Shown here piece by piece: positions 6,139-6,261 of a DNA stretch of 6,261 nucleotides. This DNA is from Flavobacteriales bacterium. GTDB taxonomy: Bacteria; Bacteroidota; Bacteroidia; Flavobacteriales; Crocinitomicaceae. The translations under genes were made by a program, and so were the position numbers. Location of the stretch: NCBI GenBank assembly GCA_947375085.1, contig CANCEQ010000181.1, positions 1 through 6,261 on the forward strand, written 5' to 3'. The notes below the pieces were generated by a model. That model saw only the letters and a program-made list of their open reading frames with translations. It had not been told where the DNA came from and searched no databases. Position 1 is the stretch's first letter. Each line of letters begins with the position of its first letter.

Positions 6139-6261
6139 TCATTTTTTCAATTCATAATTTGTACTTCTTCCACCTGCGGCTTCTTTTTGTAAAATCCCTT
6201 TATCAATCAAATCATTAATATCTCGAATAGCTGTGTCTTTTGAGGATTTTGAAATTTTTGC
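6139..6261 (-). CDS. C-terminus of a probable Fic-family protein (winged-helix end), partial
   Basis: The last 40 codons of a gene that enters from beyond the right edge; its TGA is at 6139-6141. The peptide reads as a winged helix-turn-helix: SKDTAIRDINDLIDKGIL followed by GGRSTNYELKK. The pattern T-A-x-R-D-(I/L)-x-x-L-x-x-x-G-I-L-x(5-7)-G-x-R-S-T-x-Y is typical of the C-terminal DNA-binding-like domain of many Fic (AMP transferase) proteins, including those with an N-terminal DUF4172 domain. The catalytic Fic motif would be upstream, outside the window. A transcriptional regulator with the same wing is possible. The gene runs in the same direction as the NYN gene, 179 nt upstream of it. Confidence 0.65.
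   Translation of the reverse strand, partial: AKISKSSKDTAIRDINDLIDKGILQKEAAGGRSTNYELKK

Overview
The window looks like chromosomal DNA of a Bacteroidota bacterium, most likely a flavobacterium. It is strongly AT-rich, its start codons sit behind A-rich leaders without Shine-Dalgarno sequences, and it carries a Bacteroidota-type -7 hexamer match. A NYN-LOTUS protein, riboflavin synthase and a YraN protein lie together on the minus strand. The genus assignment is inference.

Left part, plus strand (1-4212): a compact operon resembling the dlt (D-alanyl transfer) system of Gram-positive bacteria, in a different gene order. After the 3' end of an unidentified upstream frame come a DltD-like periplasmic esterase/transferase, a 53-residue single-span protein ending in a DltX-type C-terminal motif (FIYQQF), a DltB-like MBOAT membrane protein, and a DltA-like amino-acid adenylating enzyme. 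The first three junctions overlap (ATGA, 14 nt, TAATG) and the last gap is 26 nt. No carrier protein (DltC) lies in the window. By analogy, DltA would activate an amino acid and load a carrier, DltB with the DltX-like peptide would move the acyl group across the inner membrane, and DltD would transfer it to an envelope polymer. A Gram-negative cell has no teichoic acid, so the acceptor is unknown. Two key positions differ from Gram-positive Dlt: the second MBOAT histidine of DltB is Asn (N328), and the Cys linked to D-Ala selectivity in DltA is Ala (A272). Both suggest a divergent aminoacylation system.

Right part, minus strand (6261-4215): the C-terminus of a probable Fic-family protein, a 179-nt intergenic region, then a likely operon of a NYN/LOTUS putative RNA-binding nuclease, riboflavin synthase and a YraN/UPF0102 protein. 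The intergenic region holds a hairpin element between 13-bp direct repeats and a candidate promoter. A perfect 14-bp inverted repeat covers the yraN start codon. The dlt-like operon and this operon converge with only 2 nt between stop codons. The minus-strand genes look less AT-rich than the dlt-like genes.
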